Positions 25,028 to 33,282 of a DNA stretch of 47,868 nucleotides are shown here, in pieces; position 1 is the first letter of the stretch; each line of letters starts with the position of its first letter. The notes under the pieces were generated by a model. It worked only from the letters and a program-made list of their open reading frames with translations, was not told the origin of the DNA and did no database searches. Made by a program: the position numbers and the translations under genes. Source of the stretch: JBKDZL01 sp047971145 (GTDB taxonomy: Bacteria > Bacillota_I > Bacilli_A > Erysipelotrichales > Erysipelotrichaceae); the NCBI GenBank assembly GCA_047971145.1, contig JBKDZL010000046.1, forward strand, positions 1 to 47,868. The letters are read 5' to 3'.

Positions 25028-26095
25028 ATGAAAATATTAACTAATGATATTTATCTTAAAAATATAACAAAAATAGCAGAGCTATCTTATGATTGGCCAC
25101 AACTGGCTAACAAAAAACTTCTAATTACTGGTGCCACTGGAATGATTGGTAGTTGTTTAATTGATGTTATCATGTTGAAAAATCAAAGAGATAGTTTAAA
25201 CTGTACTATTTTAGCAATAGGACGTAATAAAGAAAAAGCTATTAAAAGATTTCCTGAGTATTTTGGCAATAAAAATTTTGTTTTTTTAAAGAGAAATATT
25301 AATAATCATATTGATATTGAAGATCCAACGATCGACTTTATTATTCATGCTGCCAGTAATACCCATCCTAGAGCCTATGCCAATGATCCCATTGGTACTA
25401 TTACCACTAATGTTATTGCGACTAATTCACTGTTAGAATTGGCAGTCAATAAAAAGTGTCAACGTTTTGTCTTTTTATCTTCAGTAGAGGTTTATGGTGA
25501 AAATAAGGGTGATATTGAAGAGTTTAGTGAAGATTATTGTGGCTATATTGACTGTAATACTTTAAGGGCAGGATATCCTGAGAGTAAGCGGGTTGGTGAG
25601 TCATTGTGTCAAGCTTTTATTAGGCAGAAACAGTTAGATATTGTTGTCTGTCGTCTATCTAGAGTTTATGGTCCTACGATGTTGAAGAGTGATTCCAAAG
25701 CTTTATCACAGTTCATTTTAAAAGCTCTGGATAATCAAGATATTGTCTTAAAGAGTGAGGGTAATCAGTTTTATTCTTATACTTATGTTGCTGATGCAGT
25801 TTCAGGAATTTTAAAAATTTTATTTTCAGGTAGAATTGGTGAGGCTTATAATGTAGCTAATACTCAATCTAATATTAAACTAAAAGATTTGGCAGAACTT
25901 ATTGCGAATAATGTTGGTAGAAAAGTTATTTTTGAATTGCCTGATGCCATCGAAAAAGCAGGTTTTTCCACTGCCACTAAAGCTATTTTAAATCCTGATA
26001 AACTCATTAATTTAGGATGGAAACCTCTGTTTAGTATTCAAGAGGGAATTAGTGATACGATTAATATTTTAAAAGATAATTATCAAAAAAAGTAA
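25028..26095 (+). CDS. NAD-dependent SDR (epimerase/dehydratase family) of the alditol-phosphate module
   Basis: 355 residues. KKLLITGATGMIGSCLIDVIM is the NAD loop, IIHAASNTHPRAYANDP follows, then FLSSVEVYGEN and AGYPESKRVGESL (Tyr-x3-Lys). The ~28 residues before the loop are longer than in plain epimerases. Members with this N-terminal piece occur next to IspD-like and LicD genes in capsule loci, and probably make the alditol phosphate or its precursor by reduction; that is inferred, and UDP-sugar epimerase activity is not excluded. It starts 18 bases after the cytidylyltransferase and ends ten bases before licD. Confidence 0.87.
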   Translation: MKILTNDIYLKNITKIAELSYDWPQLANKKLLITGATGMIGSCLIDVIMLKNQRDSLNCTILAIGRNKEKAIKRFPEYFGNKNFVFLKRNINNHIDIEDPTIDFIIHAASNTHPRAYANDPIGTITTNVIATNSLLELAVNKKCQRFVFLSSVEVYGENKGDIEEFSEDYCGYIDCNTLRAGYPESKRVGESLCQAFIRQKQLDIVVCRLSRVYGPTMLKSDSKALSQFILKALDNQDIVLKSEGNQFYSYTYVADAVSGILKILFSGRIGEAYNVANTQSNIKLKDLAELIANNVGRKVIFELPDAIEKAGFSTATKAILNPDKLINLGWKPLFSIQEGISDTINILKDNYQKK

Positions 26096-26105
26096 AGGGT
26101 GTAAA

Positions 26106-26927
26106 ATGAATCAGAAGAACTTAAAAAAACTACAAGAGATTGAATTAGAAATTTTTGATGAATTTCAGAAAGTTTGTGAACAACACAAATTAACTTTTTA
26201 CTTGTTTGGTGGAAGTTGTCTTGGGGCAATACGCCATCAAGGAATGATTCCTTGGGATGATGATATTGATTTATGTATGCCTCGTAGTGACTATGAAAAA
26301 TTGATAAAAATTGCGAGTGAAAGTTTAGATCAAAATTATTTCCTTCAACATTTTGAGAATGAGACAAATTGTGGTTTTGTCTTTGGCAAAATTAGAAGAA
26401 ATAATACAGTGCTGAGTGAAGAATACTCACATCAATTAAAATTTCATCAAGGAGTGTGGATTGATATTTTCCCTTGTGATAATATTTCTGATAATACACT
26501 AATACGTAGTTGGGATATCTGGAGATTTAAGTTTTATCAAAACATTTATATTATTAATTGTGGTTATAATTTCCCTAATAGCAAAAAAAAATATTTAAAA
26601 CCAATTTTTAATATTATTAAACCTGTGGCAAAATTATTTAATCGAGAAACATTGGTTAAGAAATTGAAATATCTAATGACCCGTCACAATAATAAAACAA
26701 CTAAAGCAGTGTTTCCCTATGGTGGTGCTTATGGTAAGTCTGATATTTTAGAAAGATCAATTTTTGAGAATTCGATTGTTGTAGATTTTGAAAATAGAAA
26801 AGCGAAAGTTTTTGAAAATTATGATAAGTATTTAACTAGTATTTATAATGATTATCTACAACTACCACCATTAGAACAGCGCAATGGTGGAGCTCATATT
26901 ATCCATGAATTCAAGGATGAAAGATAA
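26106..26927 (+). CDS. LicD-family phosphotransferase
   Basis: 273 residues. LFGGSCLGAIRHQGMIPWDDDIDLCMPRSDYEKL is the unmistakable LicD core, with the metal-binding DDDID triad near residues 55-59. VWIDIFPCD and a C-terminal PPLEQRNGGAH complete the pattern. LicD enzymes move phosphocholine or other alditol phosphates from a CDP donor onto sugars of teichoic acids or capsules. Here the neighbouring cytidylyltransferase and SDR should supply the donor, so the product is expected to be a phosphate-bearing (anionic) glycan. AAGGGTG precedes the ATG. Confidence 0.95.
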   Translation: MNQKNLKKLQEIELEIFDEFQKVCEQHKLTFYLFGGSCLGAIRHQGMIPWDDDIDLCMPRSDYEKLIKIASESLDQNYFLQHFENETNCGFVFGKIRRNNTVLSEEYSHQLKFHQGVWIDIFPCDNISDNTLIRSWDIWRFKFYQNIYIINCGYNFPNSKKKYLKPIFNIIKPVAKLFNRETLVKKLKYLMTRHNNKTTKAVFPYGGAYGKSDILERSIFENSIVVDFENRKAKVFENYDKYLTSIYNDYLQLPPLEQRNGGAHIIHEFKDER

Positions 26928-26933
26928 ATTTAA

Positions 26934-28214
26934 ATGGCTACAATAAACAAAGTATATCAAAAATTAATTAATGAAGATTCTAATATGAAGAAGAGTATTT
27001 TTTGGTATACTGCTGGTAATATCTGTAATACAGCTTCCTCAGTATTATTACTGATGTATGTAACTCGGATATTAGGACAAAATGAAGCGGGAGTTTTCTC
27101 TATTGCTTGGGCTATTGCTCAATTAATGTTTACGGTTGGTAGCTTTAGTAATAGAGCTTTTCAGGTTTCTGATAGTGAAGATAAATATAAGTTTAAAGAT
27201 TATTTAACTCTCAAGTTTTTAACTTCTTTTATGGCTATTAGCGGTGGAGTAGTTTACTCGATTGCTCTGGGTAATTATGGTAATGAATTACTGGTTACTT
27301 TTCTTTTGTGTAGTATGTTTGTTGGTGATATTTTTGCCGATTGTTTTAGTGGTTTTTTTCAAAAACAAGAAAAATTACATATTGCTGGTAAGTCATCTGT
27401 CATTAGAATTTGTTTGTATAATTTAACCTTTTTATTAATGTTACTTTGTTTTAACTCCCTTGAAATATCAATAATTAGTGCTTTAATTGTTTCTGTTTTT
27501 TGGGTATTTGTTTTTGATTATCAAATTGCTAAGCGGATAACTGAAGTAAAAATTTCGTTTAATATTGTAATATCTTTTTCTTTATTAAAAGATTGTTTTC
27601 CTTTGTTTTTGAGTAGTTTTTTAACTATTTTCTTAATTAATATTCCTAAAAATGCGATTAATAATCTTTTCACTAATGATACTCAAGCTATATATAATAT
27701 TTTATTTATGCCCTCTGCTTTGACTAATATGTTTTGTATGTTTATTTTTGTACCACTATTTAGTTTAATTACAAAGAAGTGGCATGGAAAAAAGCTTAGT
27801 GAGTATTTATCACTAGTGGGTAAAATCTTATTAATGGTAGTAGTTGTGAATATTTGTGTCTTAGTTGGTGGCTACTTATTAGGAGTGCCATTATTATATA
27901 TGTTTTTTGGTGTTGATGTTTCTGAGTTAAAAATGTTAATGATGTTATTGTTGTTGGCGGGGGGATTTACTAGTATTAACAATATTTTAAACTTTACTGT
28001 TGCGGTTATGCGCCAGCAAAAATATATTATTATTGGTTATTTTGTGGCTTTAGTGGTCAGTTATTTAAGTGTCAATTCTTTAATTCATGATTTTGCTTTA
28101 TTAGGTGCTGCACTAACTTATTTATTAGGGATAAGTATTGTTACAATAACATTGGTAATTATTAATCTTATCTTTATCTATCGCCGTTATCAACAAGATA
28201 AAATTTATAAATAA
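26934..28214 (+). CDS. Wzx-like oligosaccharide flippase (MOP superfamily)
   Basis: 426 residues, about 12 membrane segments. It begins with KKSIFWYTAGNICNTASSVLLLMYVTRILGQNEAGVFSIAWAIAQ, the standard opening of Wzx/RfbX proteins. It should turn a lipid-linked oligosaccharide to the outer face. The start at 26934 lacks a clear ribosome-binding site; an in-frame ATG at 26985 (MKKSIFWYT) is a reasonable alternative and better fits the family's N-terminus. Its 3' end overlaps the convergent GT2 gene by ten bases, with no terminator between them. Confidence 0.9.
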   Translation: MATINKVYQKLINEDSNMKKSIFWYTAGNICNTASSVLLLMYVTRILGQNEAGVFSIAWAIAQLMFTVGSFSNRAFQVSDSEDKYKFKDYLTLKFLTSFMAISGGVVYSIALGNYGNELLVTFLLCSMFVGDIFADCFSGFFQKQEKLHIAGKSSVIRICLYNLTFLLMLLCFNSLEISIISALIVSVFWVFVFDYQIAKRITEVKISFNIVISFSLLKDCFPLFLSSFLTIFLINIPKNAINNLFTNDTQAIYNILFMPSALTNMFCMFIFVPLFSLITKKWHGKKLSEYLSLVGKILLMVVVVNICVLVGGYLLGVPLLYMFFGVDVSELKMLMMLLLLAGGFTSINNILNFTVAVMRQQKYIIIGYFVALVVSYLSVNSLIHDFALLGAALTYLLGISIVTITLVIINLIFIYRRYQQDKIYK

Positions 28215-29152
28215 TAAAAGATTTTTGCTAATAATAAATACAATGATTTATTTAGGTGTTTAAAATAAGAGTTTTTTAAACCACTTAAATTTTTAAGATA
28301 ATAGTTTTGCTTCCAGTGAGGATATTTACTATTTAAGATTTGCCAATTTTCTTCCAAAATTTCTTGTTTTAGTTTTTGATTAGGGATTTTTGCAATTCTT
28401 TTAAATGAGCTACCTAATAAAAAACGAATATATAAATACTCAAGTTCGCTTTGATAATCTTGATAGATTTTTAATTTCTGATAATAATTAACCACTTCCT
28501 CTAACATCACAAAAATATCTCTAACTCTTTTATCTTGTTTGTTGGAAATACTATTAGAGCGCTGAATATAGTGAATTAAAGGCAGATTAACACTTTTAAT
28601 AAGTGGTTTATGCGCTAAGAGTTTATAGCAATAAGGAACATCCTCATATTGATAACCAATTGGAAAATCAGTATTAGCTCTTTTTAAGAAACTGCTTTTA
28701 TAAAGTTTATTCCAAGCCACAACCCTAATATCTAAAAGAGGATTATCTTTGATTATTTTATTATCTACTACACTTTTATTGGGATACTCCCAAATAAAAT
28801 TACACTCAACAATATCAGCATCAGTATTAATTGCACACTGATATAGTGTTTCATAAGTATTAATCTCAACATAATCATCACTATCAAGAAAAGCTATATA
28901 ATCAGCATTTGCCCTTTGGTAGCCAAAATTACGAGCATCACTTAAACCACCATTTTCTTTTACTAATAATTTAAATCTTTGATCAACTAAAAACTCTTTA
29001 GCGATTTTTTCACTATTATCTAAAGAGCCATCATTAATTAATAAAAATTCAATATCTTGAATTGTCTGTGCTTGAAGAGAAGTCAAACATTTTCTGATAT
29101 ACTTTTCAACATTATAGAAAGGAACAATTACTGATATTTTCTTTTTTCTCAT
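28205..29152 (-). CDS. GT2-family glycosyltransferase at the end of the locus, opposite strand
   Basis: 315 residues. MRKKKISVIVPFYNVEKYIRKCLTSLQAQTIQDIEFLLINDGSLDNS, ENGGLSDARNFGYQRA and IAFLDSDDYVEINTY (DSDD metal motif) define a GT2 of the EpsJ type; YEDVPYCYKLL supplies the catalytic acid region. Its sequence is close in design to the gene at 8789. It is transcribed against the rest of the locus. I place the start at 29152: the frame runs back to a TTG at 29188, but that TTG is part of the -35 box, so the message cannot include it. Confidence 0.88.
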   Translation of the reverse strand: MRKKKISVIVPFYNVEKYIRKCLTSLQAQTIQDIEFLLINDGSLDNSEKIAKEFLVDQRFKLLVKENGGLSDARNFGYQRANADYIAFLDSDDYVEINTYETLYQCAINTDADIVECNFIWEYPNKSVVDNKIIKDNPLLDIRVVAWNKLYKSSFLKRANTDFPIGYQYEDVPYCYKLLAHKPLIKSVNLPLIHYIQRSNSISNKQDKRVRDIFVMLEEVVNYYQKLKIYQDYQSELEYLYIRFLLGSSFKRIAKIPNQKLKQEILEENWQILNSKYPHWKQNYYLKNLSGLKNSYFKHLNKSLYLLLAKIFYYL

Positions 29153-29159
29153 CTTCTTA

Positions 29160-29188
29160 ATTATAACTAAAATTAAAAACAATGCCAA
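29160..29188 (-). promoter_or_regulatory. Strong promoter for the minus-strand GT2, leaderless geometry
   Basis: On the minus strand TTGGCA, 17 bases, TATAAT, then seven bases to the ATG. This is a near-consensus promoter whose start point should fall on or next to the A of the ATG. Confidence 0.65.
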
Positions 29189-29203
29189 ATAGTAGCTAAG
29201 TTA

Positions 29204-29232
29204 TTGTCATTCTTTAGATTGGATAATATAAT
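29204..29232 (+). promoter_or_regulatory. Promoter of the alpha/beta hydrolase gene
   Basis: TTGTCA, 17 bases, TATAAT. It is divergent from the GT2 promoter, the two -35 boxes only 15 bases apart. A short leader with AAAGAGGG follows. Confidence 0.6.
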
Positions 29233-29254
29233 ATAAAGAAAGAGGGTAAACAAA

Positions 29255-30154
29255 ATGAACAAAATAATTCAAATGCGAACAACAATGAAACAAGGAGACT
29301 TAGAGCGTTTAGCTTTAGATAAAAAACCTCAAGGGCTAAAAGTATTAAGCGATATAAATTATTACGGCGATGATGATCAACAGCATACTTTAGATATCTT
29401 AAGACCAGAGAATAATAATGAAAAGCTACCTGTAATATTTCATGTTCATGGTGGAGGTTTTTTGGGTGGTGATAAAGATATTTACGATAACTATTGTCGA
29501 AGATTAGCTTTGTATGGCTATGTGGTAGTCAATTGTAATTATGGTTTAACTCCTGAGCATCCTTTTCCTGAGGGTATCTTAGATTTAGTTAAAGCCATGG
29601 AATATGTGGTAGATAGGGCAGAGGAATTCTTGTTAGATTTAACTAATTTTAATTTAGTTGGTGATAGTGCGGGTGGTAATTTGGTGGTTACTTTAGGCTT
29701 GATTGGTACAAATAGTAAATATGCTGATTATTATCAAACTAACTTACCAATTGATATTAGTGCCATTGGTGCTAGCTGTGGTCTTTATGATTTGCAGTCA
29801 TTAAATAGTGCTGAAATACCTTTTTTGGCGATGTATTTACAAAAAAATGAAGACGCTATTAAAGAAGAATTATATCGCATAGATATATTTAATAATTTAA
29901 CTAGCAGTTTTCCTAGAACCTATTTAACTTCTTGTCTTGATGATTTTTTATATACAGACAATAAATCTTTATTCAAAGTTTTAAAAAAATTAAATGTGGA
30001 GTGTGAAGCATTATTTTATGAAAATGATGTTGAGTCTAATCCTTTAGGACATGTGTTTAATTATCGCTGGATTAGAAAAGATGGAAGTCTTATGCTTGAG
30101 GCTCAAGAAACTACTGATAAAATGATAGAGTTTTTTAGAAAAAAGATTAATTAA
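29255..30154 (+). CDS. Alpha/beta hydrolase of the HSL/acetyl-esterase type
   Basis: 299 residues. VIFHVHGGGFLGGDK is the HGGG oxyanion motif, and VGDSAGGNLVVTL holds the nucleophile Ser; SCLDDFLYTDN probably supplies the Asp and GHVFNYRWI the His. These mark carboxylesterases of the hormone-sensitive-lipase group, acting on short acyl esters; the substrate is unknown. No signal peptide, so it is cytoplasmic. It might remove acyl groups from imported sugars, or have no link with the glycan locus beside it. AAAGAGGG precedes the ATG. Confidence 0.9.
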   Translation: MNKIIQMRTTMKQGDLERLALDKKPQGLKVLSDINYYGDDDQQHTLDILRPENNNEKLPVIFHVHGGGFLGGDKDIYDNYCRRLALYGYVVVNCNYGLTPEHPFPEGILDLVKAMEYVVDRAEEFLLDLTNFNLVGDSAGGNLVVTLGLIGTNSKYADYYQTNLPIDISAIGASCGLYDLQSLNSAEIPFLAMYLQKNEDAIKEELYRIDIFNNLTSSFPRTYLTSCLDDFLYTDNKSLFKVLKKLNVECEALFYENDVESNPLGHVFNYRWIRKDGSLMLEAQETTDKMIEFFRKKIN

Positions 30155-30180
30155 ACTTTATTATAACAATGTGGTTTTAA

Positions 30181-30208
30181 AAAGAAATCACTAATTAATG
30201 ATTTCTTT
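30181..30208. terminator. Bidirectional hairpin terminator
   Basis: AAAGAAATCA and TGATTTCTTT pair perfectly over ten bases around an eight-base loop. It lies between the convergent hydrolase and cyclophilin genes, with A/T tails on both sides. Confidence 0.65.
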
Positions 30209-30247
30209 TATGAAAATGGATTATCTAAATAATTATTTACTTAAGTA

Positions 30248-30772
30248 TTACTTGATTTTCTGAGGTTCAGGATATTCTTGATCTTTAGTATCAACAGTAA
30301 TACTTTTAATTATTTGAGGTGTAGTTGGGCGATCTTGAGTTGCAGTTTTAGTGTTTGCGATTGCGTCCACTACCTCTAGTCCTTCAATTATTTTACCAAA
30401 GGCGGCATATTGACCATCTAAGTGGGGCGAAAATTCGTGCATTATAAAGAATTGACTTCCGGCTGAGTCTGGATGCATTGCTCTGGCCATAGATAAGACT
30501 CCTTTTTCATGTTTCAAGTTGTTTTCATAGCCATTTTTAATGAATTCTCCTGCTATGCTATAACCAGGACCACCAGCTCCTGTGCCATCAGGACAACCAC
30601 CTTGAATCATAAAGTTTTTAATTACTCTATGAAAGATTAAATTGTTGTAGTAGCCTTTTTTAATTAGACTAATAAAATTGTTGACAGTGTTTTTGGCGAT
30701 CTCTGGATAGAGTTCTGCTTTCATCGTACTACCATCTTCCATTGTTATGGTTACAATTGGGTTTTTATTCAT
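30248..30772 (-). CDS. Cyclophilin-type peptidyl-prolyl isomerase
   Basis: 174 residues. LIFHRVIKNFMIQGGCPDGTGAGGPGYSI, GVLSMARAMHPDSAGSQFFIMHEFSPHLDGQYAAFGKIIEG and the catalytic Arg in FHRV give a complete cyclophilin fold of the short bacterial kind. No signal peptide is present, so it acts in the cytoplasm, speeding proline isomerisation in protein folding. AAAAGGAG stands before the ATG, and an extended -10 (TGATATAAT) is just upstream. Single-gene unit. Confidence 0.96.
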   Translation of the reverse strand: MNKNPIVTITMEDGSTMKAELYPEIAKNTVNNFISLIKKGYYNNLIFHRVIKNFMIQGGCPDGTGAGGPGYSIAGEFIKNGYENNLKHEKGVLSMARAMHPDSAGSQFFIMHEFSPHLDGQYAAFGKIIEGLEVVDAIANTKTATQDRPTTPQIIKSITVDTKDQEYPEPQKIK

Positions 30773-30793
30773 AAATTCTCCTTTTCTTTTTTA

Positions 30794-30802
30794 ATTATAT
30801 CA
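30794..30802 (-). promoter_or_regulatory. Extended -10 promoter of the cyclophilin gene
   Basis: TGATATAAT on the minus strand, followed by a leader of about 15 bases with AAAAGGAG. Confidence 0.55.
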
Positions 30803-30866
30803 AATAATATTCAGAAATTGAAATCGCCTGAGAACATTAAAGTTAGGATTTTTATTTACTAGTAAA

Positions 30867-30911
30867 TTGTGATAATAATCAAATAGTTAATAATTGTGAA
30901 ATAATTAGCAA
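30867..30911 (+). promoter_or_regulatory. Two imperfect Rex-like operators upstream of pflB
   Basis: TTGTGATAATAATCAAAT (30867-30884) and TTGTGA, six bases, TAGCAA (30894-30911) each match the Rex consensus TTGTGAN6TCACAA at ten of twelve fixed positions. They lie 28-72 bases upstream of the -35 box. Rex senses NADH/NAD and commonly controls fermentation genes, so the site makes sense, but in AT-rich DNA such matches can arise by chance. Confidence 0.4.
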
Positions 30912-30938
30912 TTATTTTAAATAATATAGTCATTTATC

Positions 30939-30967
30939 TTGTAAGCTATATCTAACTTTGGTAGAAT
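30939..30967 (+). promoter_or_regulatory. Promoter of pflB
   Basis: TTGTAA, 17 bases, TAGAAT, with TG one base ahead of the -10 (extended). The leader ends in AAAGGAGGT (30987-30995), the strongest ribosome-binding site in the window. Confidence 0.55.
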
Positions 30968-31001
30968 ACAATTATTAAGGTAATGTAAAGGAGGTAGTAT
31001 T

Positions 31002-33221
31002 TTGGCAAAAGAATTTAATGGTGGAAATTGGAAGAATTCTACTAATGTAAGAGATTTTATCCAAAAGAATTACACACCATATGATGGTGATGAAAGTTTT
31101 TTGGTTGAACCAAGTGAAAGAACACAAAAACTTTGGGATAAACTAAGTGGTTTATTAAAATAAGAAAGAGCAAGAGGTGGAATTTGGGATATCGATACTC
31201 ATACTATCTCAACTATTAGTGCTCATAAACCAGGATATATTGACCAAGCTAATGAGTCAATTGTTGGTTTACAAACAGATCAACCTCTAAAAAGAGCAAT
31301 TATGCCATTTGGTGGTTATCGAATGGTTACAAGTTCACTAAAGGCTTATGATCGTGCCATTGATCCGAAAATTGCAGAAATTTTTAAATATCGCAAAACT
31401 CATAATGATGGGGTTTTTGATGCCTATACTGATGAAATGAAAGCTGCCAGAAAGAGTGGTGTTATTACTGGTTTACCAGATGCTTATGGTCGTGGTCGTA
31501 TTATTGGGGATTATCGTAGAATTGCTTTATATGGTGTTGATTATTTAATTGCCGAGCGCAAAGAACTTCATAAAAATTATATTTTTGATTTTATGAGCTC
31601 ACCAGTAATTAGACAAAGAGAAGAGTTTGCTGAGCAAACAAGATCACTAGAAGAACTAAAAGTAATGGCTGAGGCTTATGGTTTTGATATTAGTCAACCG
31701 GCTAAGGATGTTAAAGAAGCAATTCAATGGGTTTATTTTGGCTATCTTGCGGCAGTAAAAGAACAAAATGGGGCAGCAATGTCTATTGGTAGAGTTTCAA
31801 CTTTTTTAGATATTTATGCTGAAAAAGATTTGTTTGAAGGACGCTATAGCGAAGAAGAAATTCAAGAGTTTGTCGATCAATTTGTTATGAAATTAAGAAT
31901 TGTTAGATTCTTAAGAACACCAGCTTATGACGAGCTATTCTCTGGTGATCCGACTTGGATTACTGAGTGTTTGGGTGGTTTGAGTAATGATGGTCGTCAT
32001 ATGGTTACTAAAATGAGTTATCGTTTCTTGCATACACTAACAAATTTAGGTCCAGCTCCAGAGCCGAATTTAACAATTTTATGGTCGGAGCGCTTACCAA
32101 TTAATTTCAAAAGATATTGTGCTAAGGTTTCTATTGAAACATCATCAGTGCAATATGAAAATGATGAGTTAATGAGAGCTAAATTTGGTGATGATTATGG
32201 AATTGCTTGCTGTGTTTCAGCGATGAAGATTGGTAAGCAAATGCAATTCTTCGGGGCTCGTGCTAATCTAGCAAAAGCTTTATTATATGCGATTAATGGT
32301 GGTAAAGATGAGATTAGTGGTGTACAAGTGGGTCCTAAGTTTGTACCTATTACCTCAGAATATTTAAATTATGATGAAGTTGTGGAAAAATTTGATCAAG
32401 TAATGGATTGGCTAAGTAAGCTATATATCAATACTTTGAATATTATTCATTTTATGCATGATAAATACTGTTATGAGAAATTACAAATGTCTTTACATGA
32501 TCCTGAGATCATTAGAACTATGGCTTGTGGTATTGCAGGATTATCGGTGGTAGCCGATGCTTTAAGTTCAATTAAATATGGCAAAGTTAAAGTTTTAAGA
32601 AATGATGAAGGTTTGGCAACAGATTTCGAACTTGAGAGTGATTATCCAGCTTTCGGTAATAATGATGAGCGAGTTGATGAAATAGCTGTAAATGTTGTGA
32701 AAACTTTTATGGATAAACTAGAAAAACATGAGACTTATCGTAATAGTAAGCCAACTATGTCTATTTTAACTATTACCTCAAATGTGGTTTATGGTAAGAA
32801 AACTGGCAATACTCCTGATGGACGTAAGTATGGTGATCCTTTTGCCCCTGGTGCTAATCCAATGCATGGCAGAGATAATAAGGGTTGTGTAGCTTCAATG
32901 GCTTCTGTTGCGAAATTACCATATGATAATAGTGAAGACGGTATTTCTTATACTTTCTCAATTGTACCTGGTGCTCTAGGTAAAGAGTTAGAAGGACAAA
33001 AAGATAATCTTTATAAGTTAATGGATGGTTACTTTAATGAGGAAGGACATCATATTAATATTAATGTCTTTGATCGCTCAGTGCTATTAGATGCGATGGA
33101 TCATCCTGAGAAATACCCACAATTAACAGTGAGGGTATCTGGTTATGCAGTCAACTTCATTAAGCTAACTAGGGATCAACAAATGGATGTTATTAATAGA
33201 ACCTTCCATGAAAGATTTTAA
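31002..33221 (+). pseudogene. pflB: Pyruvate formate-lyase PflB, interrupted by an in-frame ochre codon at codon 54
   Basis: From the TTG at 31002, six bases after AAAGGAGGT, the frame encodes 739 residues, the normal PflB length, but for TAA at 31161-31163. Before it: MAKEFNGGNWKNSTNVRDFIQKNYTP... LWDKLSGLLK; after it: ERARGGIWDIDTHTISTISAHKPGYID and the rest without further damage. The active-site pair is present (GIACCVSAMKIGKQ) and so is the glycyl-radical loop (RVSGYAVNFIKL near the end). The enzyme splits pyruvate into formate and acetyl-CoA under anoxia. Restart at the ATG at 31302 would give a 639-residue protein lacking 100 N-terminal residues, unlikely to be active. pflA follows. 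Confidence 0.92.
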
Positions 33222-33241
33222 TTAATTAAAATATTTAAAGC

Positions 33242-33270
33242 ATACAACTCCGAAAATCTCGGAGTTGTAT
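33242..33270 (+). terminator. Strong hairpin between pflB and pflA
   Basis: ATACAACTCCGA and TCGGAGTTGTAT pair perfectly over 12 bases around a five-base loop. No T-run follows (TATAATAT instead), so it may stop transcription weakly, or protect the pflB message and set the pflB:pflA ratio. Confidence 0.55.
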
Positions 33271-33276
33271 TATAAT
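33271..33276 (+). promoter_or_regulatory. -10 box directly before pflA, leaderless geometry
   Basis: TATAAT with six bases to the pflA ATG. No -35 box is evident because the hairpin occupies that place, so this is weaker than the other cases. Confidence 0.35.
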
Positions 33277-33282
33277 ATAGGT

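Noticed and set aside
26083..26367. A 94-codon frame on the minus strand across the start of licD
   Set aside because: Overlaps a clear LicD core on the other strand and has no ribosome-binding site or recognisable domain.
6875..29188. Insertion sequences or recombination sites framing the glycan locus
   Set aside because: I saw no transposase, integrase or matching direct repeats at the edges; transfer of the locus is plausible but not shown.
21568..31163. Recoding of TAG/TAA as lysine or another residue
   Set aside because: TAA, TAG and TGA are all used as true stops in intact genes throughout the window, so the broken rmlC and pflB cannot be explained by a changed code.
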